Positions 33,540 through 42,543 of a stretch of 64,000 nt of DNA are shown here, piece after piece. The stretch lies in contig JBCBSZ010000020.1 in NCBI GenBank assembly GCA_039818945.1, forward strand, positions 1 through 64,000. The letters are read 5' to 3'. This stretch comes from JBCBSZ01 sp039818945. Lineage in GTDB: Bacteria; Actinomycetota; Acidimicrobiia; Acidimicrobiales; Poriferisodalaceae. Within the stretch, counting starts at the first letter, position 1, and each line of letters opens with the position of its first letter. The notes beneath the pieces were generated by a model, which was not told the DNA's origin, did not search any database, and was given only the letters and a program-made list of their open reading frames with translations. The position numbers were made by a program, and so were the translations under genes.

Positions 33540-34673
33540 TCAACCCGTGATGCGCTGCAGCTCCTGGAACAGGGCGATGCCGGTCTCGTTGCCGAGGAGA
33601 CCGTCCTGCATGCGATTCATCATGTAGGTGAGGGTGATCCGGTTGTCGAGGTCGTTCAGCACGACCGATCCGCCCCAGCCACCCCAGTAGCACGTCCGCT
33701 CGGCGGTGATCCCGAGCGGGTTGTCCGGGGCGCCGAGGCCGTACCCGAGGCCGAAGCGGACCGGCATCATCAGGACCTGGTCGATGCCGTCGGCCTGGAT
33801 CTCGAAGATCCGGTCGACCGTGTCCGACGACAGCAGCTCGACGCCGCCCGCGGACCCACTGTTGGAGATCGCCGCCTGGATCCTCGCCACCGACCGGGCG
33901 TTGCCGTGTCCGTTGGCGGCGCCGATCGTCGCGGCCCTCCACCCGTCGGTGTGGGCGATCGTGGCCTCCGGTGCCGGTCCGGTGAACGTCTTGAACACCA
34001 CGCTCTCCGGATCGATCTCCTCGGGCAGCGGCAGCGGGGGCGGCGGGACGACGTTCGAGATGCGGTGGTGGTGCTCGGGCGGCGAGCCGATCGTGAAGTC
34101 GGCGTCGAGCGGTCCGGCGATCTCCTCCGCGAAGTACTGCTTCAGACCCCTCCCGTCGATGCGGCGGATGACCTCGCCGACGAGGTGGCCCTGGTTGAGC
34201 GCGTGGTAGCCGGAGGCCGTCCCCGGCTCCCACCACGGCTCCTGCGCCGCCAGATGAGCCGTCGCGGCCTCGTCGTCGAGGACGTCGTCGGGCGTGACGG
34301 GCTGGGCCCAGGCCGAGACGCCCGAGGTGTGGCCGAGCAGGTGGCGCACCTCGACGTGCTCCTTGCCACCCGCGGCGAACTCGGGCCAGTGCGTCGCCAC
34401 CTTGTCGCTCGGATCGAGTCGGCCGCTGTCGATGAGGTGCAGCGCGGAGATGGCCGTCATCGTCTTCGTGGTCGACCAGACGTTGGTGATCGTGTCGGCC
34501 TGCCACGGCGTGGTCCTGGCCTCGTCGGACCACCCGCCCCAGACGTCGGTCACGATCTCGCCGTCGACCGCGACGGCGAGCGACGCCCCGAGGTCGTAGT
34601 CGGCGTCGAGCTGTCGCTCCAGGATGTCGGTCAGCCCCGCGAACCGGTCGTCGGTGGTGCCGTCGAGCGCCAT
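33540..34673 (-). CDS. Serine beta-lactamase-family hydrolase (EstB-like)
   Basis: A 377-residue serine hydrolase of the class C beta-lactamase/penicillin-binding-protein fold. WSTTKTMTA carries the SxxK motif near residue 67, GYHALNQGHL the Tyr region, and CYWGGWGGS the C-terminal motif corresponding to KTG. No signal peptide is visible, so it is probably cytoplasmic, unlike true beta-lactamases. Members act as esterases, amidases or lactone hydrolases; substrate unknown. AGGGGGAC precedes the ATG at 34673. Confidence 0.87.
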   Translation of the reverse strand: MALDGTTDDRFAGLTDILERQLDADYDLGASLAVAVDGEIVTDVWGGWSDEARTTPWQADTITNVWSTTKTMTAISALHLIDSGRLDPSDKVATHWPEFAAGGKEHVEVRHLLGHTSGVSAWAQPVTPDDVLDDEAATAHLAAQEPWWEPGTASGYHALNQGHLVGEVIRRIDGRGLKQYFAEEIAGPLDADFTIGSPPEHHHRISNVVPPPPLPLPEEIDPESVVFKTFTGPAPEATIAHTDGWRAATIGAANGHGNARSVARIQAAISNSGSAGGVELLSSDTVDRIFEIQADGIDQVLMMPVRFGLGYGLGAPDNPLGITAERTCYWGGWGGSVVLNDLDNRITLTYMMNRMQDGLLGNETGIALFQELQRITG

Positions 34674-34757
34674 GTGTCCCCCTGTCGTCGAGCGCCGCCC
34701 ACTCCCCCGCGAGCGACCTGGTGGACCCTAGCCCTCCGCCCACGGCCGGGCTCTGGG

Positions 34758-35141
34758 TCAGTTCGGTCGCCGGAGCCGACGCAGCTGCGAGGCGAGGTAC
34801 GGGCGGGCCCGACGCTGACCACCCCGCTCGGCGATGGCGGCGTCGAGCGCGATCAGCTGGGTCACGACCCGCTCGCGATCGGCCGGCCACCCGAGCTCGG
34901 CACATCGCTCCAGCCAGCGGTCGGGGGCGACGTGACCGCGATCGGAGTTGCACCGGCGGCACGCGGCGACCTCGTTCTCGATCCAGCTCGGCCCGCCCTT
35001 GATCCGCGGGACGAGGTGCTCGGTCGTCGCGACGACCAGTCGGCCGTCGAACGTCGTGCCACACCACACGCACCGGTCGCCGTCGCGCCCGAGGATCGCT
35101 TCGAGCCGCTCGGCCCGCCCGAGCGGTCGCCCACCGTCCAT
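34758..35141 (-). CDS. HNH endonuclease-domain protein
   Basis: A 127-residue protein whose first 70 residues form an HNH fold: CVWCGTTFDG, TTEHLVPRIKGG, IENEVAACRRCNSDRG, that is a CxxC zinc knuckle, the catalytic histidine and a second CxxC. The basic C-terminus may contact DNA. Functions range from phage-type nucleases to DNA repair accessory proteins. TATCGT lies 6 bases before the ATG at 35141, so it looks leaderless. It diverges from polX with 54 bases between, which hints at a shared DNA-repair role. Confidence 0.82.
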   Translation of the reverse strand: MDGGRPLGRAERLEAILGRDGDRCVWCGTTFDGRLVVATTEHLVPRIKGGPSWIENEVAACRRCNSDRGHVAPDRWLERCAELGWPADRERVVTQLIALDAAIAERGGQRRARPYLASQLRRLRRPN

Positions 35142-35147
35142 CACGGC

Positions 35148-35188
35148 ACGATACGAGCCGCTCGGAGCACCCCGGCCCGCCCTACGAT
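35148..35188. promoter_or_regulatory. Divergent leaderless promoters for the HNH gene and polX
   Basis: On the minus strand TATCGT (35148-35153) is 6 bases from the HNH ATG at 35141. On the plus strand TACGAT (35183-35188) is 7 bases from the polX GTG at 35196. Both fit transcription starting at the first codon. Confidence 0.5.
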
Positions 35189-35195
35189 CTCCGGT

Positions 35196-36953
35196 GTGGC
35201 CACGCATCAGGACGTCATCGCCATGCTCTCGGAGCTCGCGGCGCTGACGACGCTGGCCGAGGGCAGTCCGCAGTCGTTCAAGGCCCGTGCCTACGACAAC
35301 GCCCGCCTGGGGATCGAGTCGGACGGTCGTGACGTCACCGAGCTGACCACCGCCGAGATGACCAAGATCAAGGGCGTCGGCAAGGCCACCGCCGCGAAGA
35401 TCCGCGAGCTCGTCGACACCGGCTCGGTCGAGAAGCTCGAGCAGCTGAGGGAGGAGTTCCCGCCGTCGGTCGTCGAGCTCAGCCGCATCCCCGGGGTCGG
35501 ACCGAAGACGCTGCAGGCGTTGCGGTCCCACCTCGGCATCGAGGACGTCGACGGGCTCCGTGCCGCGATCGAGCAGGAGCAGCTCCGGTCGGTCCCGGGC
35601 CTCGGCGAGACGACCGAGAAGAAGATCGGCTCGGCCATCGAGCGACTCGGCCTGACGGGCAAGGACCGTCGCACCCCGGTCGCCGACGCGCTCCCCCTCG
35701 CCCGCCGACTCGTCGCCGACCTGCTCGCGCTCCCCGAGGTCGAGGACGCGCAGTACTGCGGCAGCCTGCGCCGCATGGCCGAGACGATCGGCGACATCGA
35801 CATCACGGTCGCCTCGCTGCACCCCGAGGCGGTCATGGCCGCCGTGCGCGACCACATCGAGGCGGCCGAGGTGATCCTCAGCGGCTCGACGAAGACCTCG
35901 TTCCTCACCAGCCGCCAGCTGCAGGTCGACGTGCGCGTCGTCGAGCCCGAGCAGTTCGGCGCCGCCACCCTGTACTTCACCGGTTCGAAGGCCCACAACG
36001 TCGAGCTCCGCCAGCGGGCCATCCGCCAGGGCATGTCGCTCAGCGAGTACGGCCTCGTCGACACCAGCGACGAGGACGTCGCCCCCGAGGACCGTCCCAT
36101 CGTCGCCCGCCGGACCGAGCGGGAGATCTACGCGGCGCTCGGCATGGCCTACGTGCCGCCACCCATGCGGGAGGCCACCGGGGAGATCCGCGCTGCGGCC
36201 GACGACGAGCTCCCCGACCTGATCGAGCTCGACCACATCAACGGCGACCTGCACTACCACACCGACCGATCCGGCGACGGCCGGTCGAGCGTCGCCGACA
36301 TGGTCCAGGTGGCCGCCGACCAGGGCTACGACTACCTCGCCATCACCGACCACGGCGTCGACCTCGCCATCAACGGGTCCACCGCCGAGGAGATGCTCGA
36401 GCACCGCGAGGTGATCCGCCGCGTCCAGGACGACCACCCCGACATGACGATCCTCTGGGGCTGCGAGCTGAACATCGGCCCCGACGGCGGCCTCGACTAC
36501 GACCCGGACTTCCGGGCGTCGTTCGAGTACACGGTCGCCTCGGTGCACTCGCACTTCGACCAGTCCCAGCTCGACCAGACGAAGCGCCTGATCGCAGCGA
36601 TCTCCGACCCGACCGTCAACTCGATCGGTCACCTCACCGGTCGCTACATCGGCCGCCGTCCGGGCATCGAGCTCGACATCGACGTCGTCATCGAGGCCCT
36701 GCACCACTTCGACGTCGCCCTCGAGATCAACGGCGCGCTCGACCGGCTCGACGCCGCCTCCGACGTCGTCCGGAAGGCCGTCGACCGGGGGGTGAAGCTG
36801 GTGATCAACACCGACAGCCACCACACGTCGGAGCTCGGGCGGATGGAGTACGGGGTGCTGACGGCGCAGCGAGGATGGGCACCCAGGGATCAGGTGGTGA
36901 ACACCTGGGACCGGGATCGGTTCCTCTCCTGGGTGGCGAGCCGCACGGCCTGA
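35196..36953 (+). CDS. polX: Family X DNA polymerase with PHP domain
   Basis: A 585-residue bacterial PolX. Residues about 1-160 carry helix-hairpin-helix DNA-binding motifs (KIKGVGKATAAKIREL, RIPGVGPKTLQAL, VPGLGETTEKKI). The polymerase-beta palm has GSLRRMAETIGDIDI with the metal-binding Asp pair. From about 351 a PHP domain (DLHYHTDRSGDG, YLAITDHG, TDSHH) supplies a metal-dependent 3'-5' exonuclease or AP endonuclease. PolX fills gaps in base-excision repair. The GTG start at 35196 follows TACGAT by 7 bases. Length matches the family. Confidence 0.92.
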   Translation: MATHQDVIAMLSELAALTTLAEGSPQSFKARAYDNARLGIESDGRDVTELTTAEMTKIKGVGKATAAKIRELVDTGSVEKLEQLREEFPPSVVELSRIPGVGPKTLQALRSHLGIEDVDGLRAAIEQEQLRSVPGLGETTEKKIGSAIERLGLTGKDRRTPVADALPLARRLVADLLALPEVEDAQYCGSLRRMAETIGDIDITVASLHPEAVMAAVRDHIEAAEVILSGSTKTSFLTSRQLQVDVRVVEPEQFGAATLYFTGSKAHNVELRQRAIRQGMSLSEYGLVDTSDEDVAPEDRPIVARRTEREIYAALGMAYVPPPMREATGEIRAAADDELPDLIELDHINGDLHYHTDRSGDGRSSVADMVQVAADQGYDYLAITDHGVDLAINGSTAEEMLEHREVIRRVQDDHPDMTILWGCELNIGPDGGLDYDPDFRASFEYTVASVHSHFDQSQLDQTKRLIAAISDPTVNSIGHLTGRYIGRRPGIELDIDVVIEALHHFDVALEINGALDRLDAASDVVRKAVDRGVKLVINTDSHHTSELGRMEYGVLTAQRGWAPRDQVVNTWDRDRFLSWVASRTA

Positions 36954-36965
36954 CGCAGCACGAGC

Positions 36966-37457
36966 TCAGTCGATGCGACCCCGGCGGCCGTAGGCGTCGA
37001 GCAGGCGGGGTGCGTCGAGCACGTCGACGTAGGCCAGTGGGTCCAGGCCGGCCTCGATGACGTAGTCGGTCAGCTGCGTCACCGCCGTCGCGAGCAGGTC
37101 GTCGGGTTGCCACGGCTTCGCGAGGTAGTGGTCGAGGTCGGCCTCGTTGATCGCGCGGATGGTGTCGGCGTGCCCGGCCTGGCCCGTGATCAGCACCTTG
37201 CGGATCGGCCGTCGCTCGGGATCGGCGTGGAGCGAGACCAGCAGGTCGACGCCGCTGCGGCCGGGCAGACGGTGATCGGCGAGGATCAACCCCACCCGGT
37301 CGCCGGCCTCGACGGCCTCGTCGAGCGCGGCGACGGCGTCCTCGGCGTCCTCGGCCTCGTCGACCCGCACCGATCCGAGCAGCGGCTCGAGGTCGCGGAC
37401 GATCGCGGCCCGCACCTCGGCCTCGTCCTCGACCACGAGCACGAGCAGCTCCCCCAT
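36966..37457 (-). CDS. Single-domain response regulator with short tail
   Basis: A 163-residue receiver protein. LVVEDEAEVRAA gives the acidic pair, ILADHRLPG the phosphorylated aspartate, KVLITGQAG the Thr strand and YLAKPWQPDDL the conserved lysine. There is no HTH or enzymatic output; the about 40-residue tail is of no known type. It probably passes phosphate or signals by protein contact. The ATG at 37457 overlaps the kinase stop by one base, so the pair is co-translated. Confidence 0.85.
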   Translation of the reverse strand: MGELLVLVVEDEAEVRAAIVRDLEPLLGSVRVDEAEDAEDAVAALDEAVEAGDRVGLILADHRLPGRSGVDLLVSLHADPERRPIRKVLITGQAGHADTIRAINEADLDHYLAKPWQPDDLLATAVTQLTDYVIEAGLDPLAYVDVLDAPRLLDAYGRRGRID

Positions 37458-39367
37458 CACGCCCCTCCTCCCGGCAGCTCGACCGTGAAGACCGTGTGGC
37501 CCGGACGGCTGCTCACCTCGATCGTGCCACCGTGCTCCTCGACGATCTGCCTGCTGATCGACAACCCCAGACCCATCCCGAACCGGACCCTGCCGTCCTT
37601 GGTGGTGAACCGGGGCTCGAAGATGCGGGGCAGGAGGTCCGGCGGCACGCCGGGCCCACCGTCCACGACGCTGACCCGGACTCCGCCGCCGTCGGTCCCG
37701 GTGACCCGCAGGCCGAGCAGGCCCCGGTCGCCCATGGCGTCGAGCGCGTTGGCGAGCAGGTTGGTCCACACCTGCTGCAGGGCACCGGGACGAGCCGCGA
37801 TCGGCGGCACGTCGGGATCGATGTCCCAGTCGACGACGACATCGGTCAGCCGGTGCGACAGGAGTCGGAGGGCGTGGTCCAGGCCTTCTGCGACGACGAC
37901 GTCGGGAACGGTGGGCCCGCGCCCGTCCTCTCCCCTCGCGTAGGCGCGGAGGCTCTCGACGAGCGACTGGATCCGCCCCGCCGCGCTGTTCGCATCGCGC
38001 AGCGTCCGGCCGAGCCGCCGGGCCGACTCGAGTCGGGCGAGCTGCTCGTCGCCGAGCGCAGCGACCCGCTGCGCCTCGGCCGGCTCGGTCACCCCCAGCT
38101 CGACGAGGCGCTCCGCCAGCCGCCGGTCGCCGAGCACCTCGGTGAGCGCCCGCCGATGGGCGCGGCGGTCGGCGGTCGAGCGCACGGGCTCCTCGGCACC
38201 GTCGCGGATGGCTGCGGCCAGCTCGGGTGCGTCGACGACGGCGAACAGGTCCTCGGTGAGGTGGTCGACCGAGCGGGTCAGTGCCGCCGTCGGGTTGTTG
38301 AGCTCATGAGCCATGCCCGCCGAGAGCTCACCGAGCGTCGCGAACCGTGCGCTGGCGACGAGCTGCGCCTTGGCCGCCGACAGCGCGGCGAGGCTCTCGT
38401 CGAGCTCGACCTGCAGCTCGTCGGAGCGGCGGAGGCGCTGGGCCAACGAGCGGATGAGCACCCGCGTGAGGAGGCCGGCGAGACCGGGCTCGGCGTCGAG
38501 GGCACGGTCGAGCTGATCGATGGTCACCGGGATCGCCCTCACGTCGGTGACGGCTCGGCACTCGAGCATCGCCCGACGATGAGTGGCGAGCGACAGCAGC
38601 CCGACGATGGGCCCGGTCGACCCCTCGTGGAGGATCCGCTCGCCCTGCTCGGTCCGCGACGTCAGCCGAACCGAACCCTCCAGCACGACGTAGATCCCGC
38701 CGACGTCCTCGCCGGCCTCGATCAACACCGTGCCGGGGCCGATGCGGATCCGGGGTGGGTGGCCGAGCGCCCGGTCGAGCAGGCGGACCATCTGCGCCTC
38801 GATCGCCTCCTCGTCGCGATCGTCGAGCAGCGGGTGCAGAACGTCGTCGCCGTCGCCGGACGAGGCAGCGGCGCGCTGCTCGATGCGGGCGATGGCGGCG
38901 GCCCGATCCTCGTCGTCGAGGAAGTCGACGAACTCCCCGAGCCGATCGGGTGCGTGCTCGGTGAGGCAGGTCGCCAGGTGGGCCTCGACCATCTCGCGCA
39001 GGCCGTGCTCGGTCCACGGGCGGGTGATCATCCCGTGGACAGCGCCCCGCTGGAGCGCCACGTCGACGCCGTGCAGCGACGCCCGGGAGGTGATGACGAC
39101 GAGCCGGGTGGTGCCGAAGGCCGGGTCGTCGTGCAGGGCCATGATGTTGTCGACCCGTCGATCGCTGCGCTGATCGAGCGAGACGAACGCCACCGGCACG
39201 ATGCCGCCGCCGGCCCGAACCGCCGCCCCGACCTCGGACGCCGCACCGACCTCGGCGACCGCCTCGACCCGCGCCGCCGGCGGCAAGATGTTGCGCAGAT
39301 CCGAGGCCAGCAGCTCGCGCTGGCTCGCGTCGGCGGCGACGACGAGCACCACGACGTCCCCGCTCAT
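37457..39367 (-). CDS. Histidine kinase with receiver-like and cNMP-binding domains
   Basis: A 636-residue soluble sensor kinase. Residues about 1-130 resemble a receiver domain with degenerate acidic residues (VLVVAADASQRE). About 205-320 is a cyclic-nucleotide-binding fold (IRIGPGTVLIEAGEDVGGIYVVLEGSVRLTSR split across two strands). LGELSAGMAHELNNPTAALT holds the phosphorylated histidine, and NLLANALDAMGDRG, DGGPGVP and GMGLGLSI are the N, G1 and G2 boxes of the ATPase. The layout suggests sensing of a nucleotide inside the cell. It is followed by the response regulator gene and lies 111 bases downstream of the SLC13 transporter. Confidence 0.88.
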   Translation of the reverse strand: MSGDVVVLVVAADASQRELLASDLRNILPPAARVEAVAEVGAASEVGAAVRAGGGIVPVAFVSLDQRSDRRVDNIMALHDDPAFGTTRLVVITSRASLHGVDVALQRGAVHGMITRPWTEHGLREMVEAHLATCLTEHAPDRLGEFVDFLDDEDRAAAIARIEQRAAASSGDGDDVLHPLLDDRDEEAIEAQMVRLLDRALGHPPRIRIGPGTVLIEAGEDVGGIYVVLEGSVRLTSRTEQGERILHEGSTGPIVGLLSLATHRRAMLECRAVTDVRAIPVTIDQLDRALDAEPGLAGLLTRVLIRSLAQRLRRSDELQVELDESLAALSAAKAQLVASARFATLGELSAGMAHELNNPTAALTRSVDHLTEDLFAVVDAPELAAAIRDGAEEPVRSTADRRAHRRALTEVLGDRRLAERLVELGVTEPAEAQRVAALGDEQLARLESARRLGRTLRDANSAAGRIQSLVESLRAYARGEDGRGPTVPDVVVAEGLDHALRLLSHRLTDVVVDWDIDPDVPPIAARPGALQQVWTNLLANALDAMGDRGLLGLRVTGTDGGGVRVSVVDGGPGVPPDLLPRIFEPRFTTKDGRVRFGMGLGLSISRQIVEEHGGTIEVSSRPGHTVFTVELPGGGA

Positions 39368-39402
39368 GTCACCCGCCTCCGGCTCACAGCATCACCCGGT
39401 TC

Positions 39403-39467
39403 GCCTCCTGGCCAGCACGCCCGGCCAGCCCTCCTGGCCAGCCCTCCTGGCCGGCCCTCCTGGCCGT
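39403..39467. repeat. Five tandem 13-base repeats
   Basis: Five consecutive 13-base units fill 39403-39467. Units 3 and 4 (CCCTCCTGGCCAG and CCCTCCTGGCCGG) differ by one base, and units 1, 2 and 5 are close variants. They lie between the SLC13 transporter stop and the kinase start on the transcribed minus strand. They are too short and lack spacers, so this is not CRISPR. A role as a leader structure, protein-binding array or slippage-prone spacer is possible. Confidence 0.65.
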
Positions 39468-39478
39468 CTCCGTTCGGC

Positions 39479-40954
39479 TCACAGCAGCCCCACGGCGTCC
39501 CAGATCGGCGGGGCGACGAGCACGACGAGCACGAGACCGACGATCCCGACCAGCACGCCCACGAACGCGAGGTCCTTCGTCTGGACGTTGCCCGTCGCGT
39601 ACGCGACCGCGTTCGGCGGGGTGCTGACCGGCAGCGCCATCGCCAGGGAGCACGCCATCGCGATCACCACGCCGGCGAGCAGCGGGTCGAGATCGACCGC
39701 GTCCGAGGCGGCGAGGCTCACGCCGATCGGCACGACGAGGTTCGCGGTGGCCGAGTTCGAGATGAGCGTGCTCATGACCAACGCGAGCAGCGCGAGCGCC
39801 GCCAGCAGGAGCAGGGTCGCCAGCGACCCCCAGTCGAAGCGACCGACGAGCCACTCGTCGAGCCCGGTCGACGACACGCCATTGCCGAGCGCGATGCCGC
39901 CGCCGACGAGCCAGAGCACGTGCCAGCTCAGGTTGCGGAGGTCGTCGACGTCGATCACCTGGGTGGAGAGCAGGATCACCACGGGGAGGAAGCCGATGAT
40001 CGACGACGGGATCCCGTGCAGCGGCTCGCTCACCCACCCGACGATCGTGAGGGCGAAGGTGACGTAGAGGATCAGCGCGGGGCGGGAGCGCTCGAAGGTG
40101 CCGCCGATGCTGAGGTCGACCCGATCGGTCGAGGCCGGGAACCGCCGGGTGATGACCACCCAGGCGAACACGAGGACGATCGCGGCGATCGGGACGGCCA
40201 TCGCCATCCATCGGATGAAGTCGACCCCGATGCCCTCGTCGGAGAGCCGGCCGAGCGCGATGGCGTTCGGCGGCGAGCCGACCGGTGTGCCGAGACCGCC
40301 GACGTTCGCGGCGATGGGGACGGCGAGCACGAGGCCGACCCGCAACGGATCGGCACGGTCCAGGCCGGCGGCGACGGGCAGCACCACCGCCATCATCGCC
40401 GCCGTCGTCGCGGTGTTCGACATGAACATCGACAAGACCGCCGTGATGGCCATCAGCCCACCGACGAGCGCCCGGGGCGAACTGCCGAACGGGCGCAGCA
40501 ACACCCCGGCGAGGTTCCGATCGAGGCGGAACTTGGCTGCGGCGTCGGCCAGGACGAAGCCGCCCAGGAACAGCATCAGCACGGGATGGGCCAGCGTCGC
40601 GAACAGGCTCTGGTACGGCGGCGCCTCGAAGCCGTCCGAGGTCGAGACGATCGCCTCGTCGGAGATCAGCAGGATCTGCGCGGCGATCACGAGGATCGAG
40701 GTGGCGGCGAGCGGGATGGCCTCGCTGACCCACAGGATCACCGCCGCGCCGAAGATCGCCAGCATCCGGCTCGACTCGTCGGTCAACCCGCCGCGGGCGC
40801 CGACGAGGAGGACGCCGACGAACCAGGCCAGCGCGAGGACGAGGCCGATCGTCACCCGATCCGGCCGTCGACGAGGGGTGGGTCGCCTCGTCGCCGAGGC
40901 CACGCTGGTCACTCCTGCGGACCGTACCGCACACCTCCGGCCGTGCTGCGGCAA
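39479..40954 (-). CDS. SLC13/DASS-family sodium-coupled anion transporter
   Basis: A 491-residue membrane protein with about eleven hydrophobic segments. The two family signatures SNTATTAAM and SNSATANLVVPIG are present; these Ser-Asn-Thr hairpins bind sodium and substrate. GTPVGSPPNAIAL and PVSTPPNAVAY are the paired substrate-loop sequences. Members import dicarboxylates, citrate or sulfate. The start is uncertain: a TTG at 40954 has GGAGG five bases upstream, while a GTG at 40912 has AGGAG immediately against it. The adjacent kinase-regulator pair could sense its substrate. Confidence 0.88.
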   Translation of the reverse strand: MPQHGRRCAVRSAGVTSVASATRRPTPRRRPDRVTIGLVLALAWFVGVLLVGARGGLTDESSRMLAIFGAAVILWVSEAIPLAATSILVIAAQILLISDEAIVSTSDGFEAPPYQSLFATLAHPVLMLFLGGFVLADAAAKFRLDRNLAGVLLRPFGSSPRALVGGLMAITAVLSMFMSNTATTAAMMAVVLPVAAGLDRADPLRVGLVLAVPIAANVGGLGTPVGSPPNAIALGRLSDEGIGVDFIRWMAMAVPIAAIVLVFAWVVITRRFPASTDRVDLSIGGTFERSRPALILYVTFALTIVGWVSEPLHGIPSSIIGFLPVVILLSTQVIDVDDLRNLSWHVLWLVGGGIALGNGVSSTGLDEWLVGRFDWGSLATLLLLAALALLALVMSTLISNSATANLVVPIGVSLAASDAVDLDPLLAGVVIAMACSLAMALPVSTPPNAVAYATGNVQTKDLAFVGVLVGIVGLVLVVLVAPPIWDAVGLL

Positions 40955-40984
40955 CCGGCCTCCGCCGGTCAGGGGCCGGTCAGA

Positions 40985-42451
40985 TCAGAGCCCGTAGCGA
41001 TGCCACGGCCCGGTGATGGCGAAGGTGATGCCGGGGGTCTGGATGTTGCAGAACAGGTACTGGCCGCTCGGGTCGAAGCACGCGCCGGCGAACTCGCGAC
41101 CTCGGTAGTCGGCCGGCTCGATGAGGGGACGGTCGACGACCGGCTCGGTCAGGTTGACGTTGTTGGCGGCCAGCACCCTGGTCTCGCCGTCGGCGCCGAG
41201 CGCGAGGAGACGGTTGCCGATGTCGGTCGCCGCGTCGTAGCTGCCGTCCTCGCAGAGCACAATCCCTCCCGTCGGGCTCACCGTGATGTTGTCGGGCGAG
41301 TCGGCCTCGGCCTCACCGCTCGATACGAAGATCGCGGTGAGCCGCTCGGCGTCAGGCTCGTAGGCCCAGACACCGCCGGGGCCGCCAAGCTCACCGCCGC
41401 CGGTGTCGACGAAGTAGACGACGCCATCGAAGTACCAGGCACCCTCACCGCGGAAGAACGTCGCACCGCCGCCCGCCGCGCCCTGTTGGAATGGGCCGGA
41501 CGCACCGCCGTAGGTGACCCCGTTCTCGGTGCCCTCCGGCAACATGGCGGGCTCGGCGATGTCGACCCATTCCACGTCGAAGGCGTCTCCCTCCGCCACC
41601 CGGCGCAGATCGGCGTTGTCGGCACCCACGACCTTCAGCATCTGGAGCCGGCCGCCGGCCTCGAGGCTGCGAGGCCCGCCGAGCGGGTCATCGGGGAGGA
41701 AGCGGTAGAAGCCGCAGGCCGGGCCGTTGTCCTCGGTCTCGTAGACGATCCCGGTGCGGGGATCGACCGCAACGGCTTCGTGGTCCATGAGGCCCATCGC
41801 CTCCAGCGCCACCGCGCTCGCGGTGCCCTCCGCCGGCACCTCGAACACCCAGCCGTGGACCTTGCCGCCCAGCGGGCCGGCGTCGGCGACGGCCTCCTCG
41901 CAGGTGAGCCAGGCCCCCCACGGAGCGATGCCGCCCGCGCAGTTGGTGATCGTGCCGCCGAGCGCCGGCTCGGCGTCGAGCCAGCGCCGGTAGCCGAACC
42001 GGATCCGCGTCGTGCCACCGCCGAGGGGCGCACCCTCGGGCGGGACCCCGTCGAGGACCGGCGGCACGACGACGGGGTCGTAGACGGGACCGTCGGCACC
42101 CTCGACGATCGGCGCGCCGAGGTCGACCTCGTGGTTCCGGATGAGCACGGCCGGCGTACGACCGCGCACCGAGCCCCCGACCACGCCCATCCCGTCGTGG
42201 CGGGCCGGCGTGGGCCGGCCGTCGCTCATCGGGTCGCCGGTCCAGCCGAAGCTCCAGTAGCGGAACCCGCCCGGGAGGAGCAGGAGCGGCAGGCCGGTCG
42301 TCCGGTCGGACACCGGACGCAGAGCATCGCGACCCGGTACGTCACGGGTGCCTGCGAGGGCATGGGCCTGCCCGAACGGGCCGGCGAGCGCCAGGGCTCC
42401 CGCCCCGGCCGCACTCACCCTCAAGAAGGACCGTCGATCGATCGTCCCCAC
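40985..42451 (-). CDS. phoX: PhoX-like alkaline phosphatase, Tat-exported
   Basis: A 488-residue secreted protein of the PhoX/DUF839 family. DRRSFLRVSAAGAG is a twin-arginine signal, so it is folded with its metal cofactor before export. IRNHEVD, WGAWLTCEEAV, MDHEAVAVDPRTG and SPDNITVSP match the calcium/iron-binding positions of PhoX. These enzymes release phosphate from phosphomonoesters outside the cell. Its GTG start at 42451 is preceded by GGGAG. It lies directly upstream of the SLC13 gene (30-base gap), so phosphate or organic acid uptake may be linked. Confidence 0.85.
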   Translation of the reverse strand: MGTIDRRSFLRVSAAGAGALALAGPFGQAHALAGTRDVPGRDALRPVSDRTTGLPLLLLPGGFRYWSFGWTGDPMSDGRPTPARHDGMGVVGGSVRGRTPAVLIRNHEVDLGAPIVEGADGPVYDPVVVPPVLDGVPPEGAPLGGGTTRIRFGYRRWLDAEPALGGTITNCAGGIAPWGAWLTCEEAVADAGPLGGKVHGWVFEVPAEGTASAVALEAMGLMDHEAVAVDPRTGIVYETEDNGPACGFYRFLPDDPLGGPRSLEAGGRLQMLKVVGADNADLRRVAEGDAFDVEWVDIAEPAMLPEGTENGVTYGGASGPFQQGAAGGGATFFRGEGAWYFDGVVYFVDTGGGELGGPGGVWAYEPDAERLTAIFVSSGEAEADSPDNITVSPTGGIVLCEDGSYDAATDIGNRLLALGADGETRVLAANNVNLTEPVVDRPLIEPADYRGREFAGACFDPSGQYLFCNIQTPGITFAITGPWHRYGL

Positions 42452-42543
42452 CGTGCTGCTCCCAGGTCGACGTCGCGCCGAACTTAGGAAGCCTCGATGG
42501 CGCCCCGACGAACGCCGGCTGATCGCACGATGGCCACCAGCTG

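Noticed and set aside
36954..36966. Rho-independent terminators with T-runs at convergent gene ends
   Set aside because: Convergent gaps such as those at 6926, 36954 and 52788 are only 3-28 bases and contain no stem plus T-run; only the hairpin at 48058 was kept.
39403..39467. CRISPR-like array
   Set aside because: The 13-base units are directly adjacent without spacers and no cas gene is present.
37496..42487. A very long open frame on the plus strand (over 1600 codons)
   Set aside because: It lies opposite the kinase, SLC13 transporter and PhoX genes, and is full of Arg, Gly, Asp, His and Val. It is a shadow produced by high GC at third codon positions.
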